A stretch of 64,000 nucleotides of DNA from Parapristionchus giblindavisi (taxonomy: Eukaryota; Nematoda; Chromadorea; Rhabditida; Diplogasteridae): positions 928,501 to 992,500 of the forward strand of contig CALSFV010000015.1 in the NCBI GenBank assembly GCA_943737045.1, in the 5' to 3' direction. The position numbers were made by a program, and so were the translations under genes. Under the pieces are notes generated by a model. The model ran no database searches, had not been told where the DNA came from, and worked only from the letters and a program-made list of their open reading frames with translations. Shown here piece after piece: positions 57,358-64,000 of this stretch. Each line of letters opens with the position of its first letter. Within the stretch, counting starts at the first letter, position 1.

Positions 57358-59579
57358 TACGAAAGTAACTTTAGCCGGAATTCACCTTTTGCTGTGTTAC
57401 CCCAAGACCAAAGACCAAAGATCAATAAATATAAACTTTATCACTCTAACTAAGACACAAACAAACAATCAAAGAGGCTCGGAGCAGTCCCACTCCAACG
57501 CAAGCCACGAAACAACGACTGAATCTCTAGACACAAAAGAACACGTAACATTAATTATAATATGTAAATATACAAAAAGATAGACATAATGATAGAGCTA
57601 CAAAATGAATTAGCATAGGTAGGGTAATTAGTCTAAAGCATATGATTCTACTATGATTACTATGATATTCAAATAGGTACGGGATACGGTAGGGGTACAG
57701 TATACAATATCTAACAAATTTCATCATATTATGGATTAAAGTAACAATGAATTGAAATGAATCTCTCTAATCATTTGAATAATTTCATTATATTATGGAG
57801 TAAAGTAACAATGAATTGAAATGAATCTCACTAATTATTTGAATAATTTCATCATTATGTGTAGTAAAGTAACAATGAATTGAAATGAATCTCTCTAATC
57901 ATTTGAATAATTTCATCATATTATGGATTAAAGTAACAATGAATTGAAATGAATCTCACTAATCATTTGAATAATTTCATCATTATGTGTTGTAAAGTAA
58001 CAATGAACTAGTCAACCAAGTCGTGGTCAAATTACTAACCAAGATTAACACGACAAGGTTAACTTAACTGGCTTGAGTGAAAAATTGCCTACAGTGCTCC
58101 GCCGCAAGCTGCAGTAATCCATGATATCGATCTACAGTTCCATAAAAACCTTACTTTTCATTCTTTCATTTTTCATTTCGACTTTTAGGTCGCTTCTAAT
58201 ATTTCTTTCAGCATGGTAAATAATTGACGTATATCTAAATTACATCATCCTAAATCTAATTTTACAGATTCGTCGTCTATAGGTGTTCTGTATTTTATGC
58301 CATTTTTGTTTTTATCAATTAACCAGCCGAGCCCGCACATTTTGGTATCTGTGGATGTAGACCAAGCGTACCACGAACCTCACAGTGGCTATGCATATCG
58401 GTCTATCCCACATGATTCCGTTAACATTAACTCATGTCTACCGCGCTCACACGTTACAGTTCTCGCACGTTCGCTTTCTGCTTACCATTGCCCACGAATT
58501 CCGAACACTACAGTAAGCGTGATTTCCAGGATTACTATAACCAAGATTACTTCCAGGATTCCAGGATTACTATGACCATGTGACTAAACAATTCGCGTCC
58601 AAGTCATGGTTGCGTTCTTCTGGAGTAAGCGATAAAATGGTGTACAATGCTTCGAAAGCTATACCGTCCCACAAACGTTACAATACCGTGGACATCGATC
58701 TACAGTATTCCTCATGATTTCGTAAACATTAACTTCATACCTACCGCTCCCTCAAGTTACAAAATCCGTGGATGTCATTCGACGTATCCTACAGTGTCTA
58801 CATATCTACTTGCCATTGCCCAGGAACACAACAGTAAGCATGTTCTCCACGGGTACTGTAACGGGCGGGTACGATAGACCGATATGCACGGTCACTGTAA
58901 GGTTCGGAGTACGCTTGGTTTACATCCGGTGTTACTAAACGTGTGGGCTCGGCGGGAAAATCAATAAAACAAAAAAGCCTGAAATGATGAACATGAGAAG
59001 GTGATCTTGAGTGATATAAGAGCGAAAACCAATAGGTAACGAAACTGTAAAATTATATTTATTACATACTAATTCGGATATATGTACAGTAGCGCTCAAA
59101 AAGATTTCACATTGGTATTTTTTTGCGATATCTTCTGTTGTACTGATCGAAATAGGATGAAATTTGGAATACATCTTCGTCTAGGTATTAGAATAACGAT
59201 ACACATTTGGTTTTTCAAAAATTTCAGAAATCTTGTACTTTATTAGCTCTTTTTCAAAAATCACCAAAATCAACAGTTCACAATTGCAAAAATTAACAGC
59301 AATAATTAAACAGAAAGAAATTAATTGTAAGTCGTATTCAGGGCGAAAAACGCGAAAAAACACATTTTTTGAACAAAAGGTGGCCTGGGGTGGTATTCTT
59401 TCGTCAATTTCGGCACTGCCGAAACTTAAATTTAGGCACTGCATTGTAGAAAATAAGTTTTCAGATCACGCACAAAGTCGGTATGTTGTTCATTTGCCGT
59501 ATCTCTGTCCTCCCAATACCGTTTGCTAGATGACACGGGACTTGGTCGTTTTCTTCCAACAGTTTTTTGATCGTATCTG
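57358..59579. repeat. Remainder of unit 2
   Basis: It repeats 50664-52884 in order: the 360-bp insert, the short satellite block (57720-58012), the element with CCGAGCCC ends (58324-58955) and the Tc1-type end (from 59086). One extra A near 59360 is the only difference noticed. Confidence 0.9.
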
Positions 59580-60137
59580 CTCTTAGGATTATGTGGCATG
59601 CAGTTTTCTCTTTTGAAGCTGTTTGCCTGCTGTGGGTACAGAAAGTTAGGGTCTTCTGAATGAGGAAGCCAAAATCCTTAACCAAATCCTTCTGATCTAG
59701 GGATGCTGTTCCGATAATGTACTTTTTCATTGTTACTTTAATCCATAATATGATGAAATTGTTCAAATGATTAGAGAGATTCATTTCAATTCATTGTTAT
59801 CACTTCTTTCGTGTAATCCCTCAATACGTGATAACTCCAGTTTGGCTCATAGTGTAGCGGCTTTATCGGCTCGGTACTAAGCGGCTTTATCGGCTCGGTA
59901 CTAACCACAGACAATGTAGCATATAGGTAGTGGAAGATACAAAAACAAAGTCTAAAGACACAAAAGGAGCAAAACAAAACAAGCAATGGAACGATGGACA
60001 TTCACAGGAAAAAAGGTGAAATGAAGATAATGGAACAAATGGAGACGAACGAAAGGAAATGAAGCAATGGAGAAGAAGAACCACAAAGACGAAATCGTTC
60101 TAAGAAACAATCTAACGAATGGGAAAAAGGGTGAACA

Positions 60138-61274
60138 TCAAGAGAGTGAGAGGGCACCGCCCTGGGAGTCTACCGTATCCTCTATGTAGGGCGCGAGGCC
60201 GCCCATGGATCTCCATCGACCTCTTCTCTGAACGGACTCGAGAGGAGCTCCTTGTCTGATTGACACCATGGCTCCTCCAGCTCTCAATTGGTGCGGAGTG
60301 ATCCGTGGCACTCCGGCTCGCGTGCAGAGAAGAGTGAGATCATTTCTAAATAAATCTTGGGAGGGGGGCTTGTGAGGGTGGGACAAGGAGGGGAAAACGA
60401 AGGGCGAGGGAGGGACTGAATTCTTGTAAGAGTTTAATAGGGAAAGAACAGGGGAATGGTTATCTATTGAAATAAAAGTACTTCTACCTTCACAGAATTG
60501 GTCGTTTTCAGCCTTTTGTACGGATACTTTAAGGTGGGAAGGGGACCACTGTAGGTCATCCCATTTGAGGGCTAGCAGCTCTCCTACCCTACACTGAGAG
60601 CAAACTTACCTGGCAAATCGTTACCCCGATACACTTTCCTGGCAAACGATTACCCCAAATGGTGAAATATTCAACGGCTGAATTCACCATTTGGGGTAAT
60701 AGTTTGCCAGGAAAGTGTATCGGGGTAACGATTTGCCAGGTAAGTTTGCTCTCAGTGTAAGAAGGGCGGCGAACGAGAAAGCGGCACCGAGAGCGGTACG
60801 GGTAGCAATAACATCATTACAATGTGTGAGAGAATATTGAACAAGTGAATCGATATGTGACCGTGGAACACTACCGTGATGGGATACAGTAAACCTTCTA
60901 CGGGTAGACTCGTGTAAATTGGATAAGAAATGGGCAAAGGTTGAGGGAAGGGGATCCGAGAAATGGCAGAAAGCAGAAGATAAAATTCTAAGAGTGGATA
61001 GGGATCGTCCTTCTTCGATCTTCCTCAGTGAGTAGATCAGGAGGGACGAGGGACAGGCAGGATCGAGGCCTCTCGAAGTCGCATACGCTCTGATTACTAT
61101 AAGATTAATAATAGTTACTCTTCGAGTTTCAGATGTGATTTACCTCAAGTTCGCCATGGCTCCTTTGTAAGCTCGCATAGTCGCTGATGCTTTGGATCCT
61201 TCGATGGACTTGATCAGGACCGGAATAAGAGCGGGATCGACATGGAATACAGTATTAGCGAGGTCTTGGACCAT
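60138..61274 (-). CDS. Tyrosine recombinase, unit 3
   Basis: Third copy, shifted by 13389 bp from unit 1. Motifs, intron (61090-61143) and MITE (60592-60757) are as in the other copies. Whether any of the three is expressed depends on removal of the MITE and on an upstream start, neither of which the sequence settles. Confidence 0.83.
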
Positions 61275-61503
61275 CGACCCTTTGTGTCCTGGAATAACAC
61301 TTCGTCTCGTTCTATTCTATCATGAACACTTGGGCCGGGAGGATAATAGGGAGGGTGGGTGGGCCATTCGCCGAAAAAGCCTAGAATGAGTAAACAAACG
61401 AGAGAGAGACGCGGCAGAGAGAACTGATGTGCAGGTATGGTCAGGTCTCATTTGGAAGCGCGAATTCAAATCGTTTAGCCGCTACCGTATTCGCCAAACG
61501 AAA

Positions 61504-64000
61504 GTTACTTTAATCCATAAAAGGATGAAATTATTCAAATGACTAGAGAGATTCATTTCAATTCATTGTTACTTTAATCCATAATATGATGAAATTATTC
61601 AAATGATTAGAGAGATTCATTTCAAATTATGGATTAAAGTAACAATGAATTGAAATTAATTTCTCAAATCATTTGAATAATTTCATCATATTATTGATTA
61701 AAGTAACAATGATTTGAAATGAATCTCTCTAATCATTTGAATAATTTCATCATATTATGGATTAAAGTAATAATGAATTGAAATGAATCTCTCTAATCAT
61801 TTGAATAATTTCATCATATTATGGATTAAAGTAACAATGAATTGAAATGAATCTTTCTAATGATTTGAATAATTTCATCATATTATGGATTAAAGTAACA
61901 ATGAATTGAAATGAATCTCACTAATTATTTGAATAATTTCATCATTATTTGTAGTAAAGTAACAATGAATTGAAATGAATCTCTCTAATCATTTGAATAA
62001 TTTCATCATATTATGGATTAAAGTAATAATGAATTGAAATGAATCTCTCTAATCATTTGAATAATTTCATCATATTATGGATTAAAGTAACAATGAATTG
62101 AAATGAATCTTTCTAATGATTTGAATAATTTCATCATATTATGGATTAAAGTAACAATGAATTGAAATGAATCTCAATAATTATTTGAATAATTTCATCA
62201 TTATGTGTAGTAAAGTAACAATGAATTGAAATGAATCTCTCTAATCATTTGAATAATTTCATCATATTATGGATTAAAGTAACAATGAATTGAAATGAAT
62301 CTCACTAATTATTTGAATAATTTCATCATTATGTGTAGTAAAGTAACAATGAATTGAAATGAATCTCTCTAATCATTTGAATAATTTCATCATTATGTGT
62401 AGTAAAGTAACAATGAATTGAAATGAATCTCTCTAATCATTTGAATAATTTCATCATATTATGGATTAAAGTAACAATGAATTGAAATGAATCTCTCTAA
62501 TCATTTGAATAATTTCATCATTATGTGTAGTAAAGTAACAATGAATTGAAATGAATCTCTCTAATCATTTGAATTATTTCATCATATTATGGATTAAAGT
62601 AACAATGAATTGAAATGAATCTCTCTAATCATTTGAATAATTTCATCGTATTATGGATTAAAGTAACAATGAATTGAAATGAATCTCTCTAATCATTTGA
62701 ATAATTTCATCATATTATGGATTAAAGTAACAATGAATTGAAATGAATCTCTCTAATCATTTGAATAATTTCATCATATTATGGATTAAAGTAACAATGA
62801 ATTGAAATGAATCTCACTAATTATTTGAATAATTTCATCATATTATGGATTAAAGTAACAATGAATTGAAATGAATCTCTCTAATCATTTGAATAATTTC
62901 ATCATTATGTGTAGTAAAGTAACAATGAATTGAAATGAATCTCTCTAATCATTTGAATAATTTCATCATATTATGGATTAAAGAAACAATGAATTGAAAT
63001 GAATCTCTCTAATCATTTGAATAATTTCATCGTATTATGGATTAAAGTAACAATGAATTGAAATGAATCTCTCTAATCATTTGAATAATTTCATCATTAT
63101 GTGTAGTAAAGTAACAATGAATTGAAATGAATCTCACTAATTATTTGAATAATTTCATCATTATGTGTAGTAAAGTAACAATGAATTGAAATGAATCTCT
63201 CTAATCATTTGAATAATTTCATCATATTATGGATTAAAGTAACAATGAATTGAAATGAATCTCACTAATTATTTGAATAATTTCATCATTATGTGTAGTA
63301 AAGTAACAATGAATTGAAATGAATCTCTCTAATCATTTGAATAATTTCATCATATTATGGATTAAAGTAACAATGAATTGAAATGAATCTCTCTAATCAT
63401 TTGAATAATTTCATCATATTATGGATTAAAGTAACAATGAATTGAAATGAATCTCTCTAATCATTTGAATAATTTCATCATATTATGGATTAAAGTAACA
63501 ATGAATTGAAATGAATCTCACTAATTATTTGAATAATTTCATCATATTATGGATTAAAGTAACAATGAATTGAAATGAATCTCACTAATTATTTGAATAA
63601 TTTCATCATATTATGGATTAAAGTAATAATGAATTGAAATGAATCTCTTTAATCATTTGAATAATTTCATCATATTATGGAATAAAGTAACAATGAATTG
63701 AAATGAATCTCACTAATTATTTGAATAATTTCATCATTATGTGTAGTAAAGTAACAATGAATTGAAATGAATCTCTCTAATCATTTGAATAATTTCATCA
63801 TTATGTGTAGTAAAGTAACAATGAATTGAAATGAATCTCTCTAATCATTTGAATAATTTCATCATATTATGGATTAAAGTAACAATGAATTGAAATGAAT
63901 CTCTCTAATCATTTGAATAATTTCATCATATTATGGATTAAAGTAACAATGAATTGAAATGAATCTCACTAATTATTTGAATAATTTCATCATTATGTGT
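61504..64000. repeat. 64-bp minisatellite, unit 3, cut by the window end
   Basis: Same two inverted monomers at the left and the same variant order as units 1 and 2 as far as the window runs. The window ends within the main block, about 52 bp before its expected end. Confidence 0.95.

Larger units (their letters stand above)
46191..64000. repeat. Tandem array of a 6.69-kb unit, 2.66 copies, continuing past the window
   Basis: Units start at 46191, 52885 and 59580 with the word CTCTTAGGATTATGTGGCAT. Period 6694 and then 6695; the one-base difference is in an A run (near 52666 versus 59360). Every other position that I compared is identical between units, including all minisatellite variants. 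Each unit contains in order: LINE fragment, one inverted satellite monomer, a 24-bp duplicated word, a minus-strand tyrosine recombinase with a MITE, the 64-bp satellite, a 350-bp insert, more satellite, and two transposon-like ends. Confidence 0.95.

Overview
The window looks like AT-rich chromosomal DNA from a nematode. Four things point there: short introns that mostly end in TTTCAG or TTCCAG, recurrent TACTGTAG words, a secreted lipid-binding protein family that is nematode-type, and Tc1/mariner-rich intergenic DNA. A rhabditid or diplogastrid is likely, but I cannot name the species. Only one host gene is recognised with near certainty: the MO25/CAB39 scaffold (mop-25-like), 11 coding exons, 3584-8236.

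Layout. 1-3560 is non-coding, with CT-rich tracts. 3584-8236 is the MO25 gene. A 30-bp minisatellite (9074-9357) separates it from a predicted type II membrane protein (about 9595-10945). 11361-13608 is an 11-exon gene of unknown function (383 aa) whose introns carry a GATCTTT heptamer repeat. 13609-14990 holds a broken secreted fatty-acid-binding-type gene. 16.2-17.6 kb is small repeats and MITEs. 17599-21833 is an unknown gene (211 aa, hydrophobic segments) with a 1.8-kb foldback in one intron. 22-27 kb is transposon-derived, including a decayed mariner nested inside a Tc1-like foldback.

From about 26.8 to 36.3 kb lies a segmental duplication of the 11.3-15 kb block, followed by a third, inverted copy. 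Together these form a large imperfect palindrome that also carries a CR1/jockey-like LINE. 37-41.6 kb is nested MITEs and hAT-like or foldback elements. 41715-42823 is the 3' part of a cysteine-rich, probably GPI-anchored gene whose last exon is duplicated in inverted orientation at about 45.4-45.7 kb.

From 46191 to the window end there is a tandem array of a 6.69-kb unit (two full copies and most of a third, nearly identical). Each unit carries a tyrosine-recombinase gene with its catalytic motifs, interrupted by a 166-bp TA-flanked MITE, plus a minisatellite of about 40 copies of a 64-bp monomer.

The genes do not form a pathway or operon that I can see. The common theme is structural: inverted duplications, foldback elements and tandem arrays dominate at every scale. 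The most unusual items are the tyrosine-recombinase macrosatellite, a family of about 340-bp TTAA-flanked elements that each carry a tRNA-like pol III promoter, and the GATCTTT heptamer that abuts 3' splice sites in one gene. All calls are by reading; no database search was possible.
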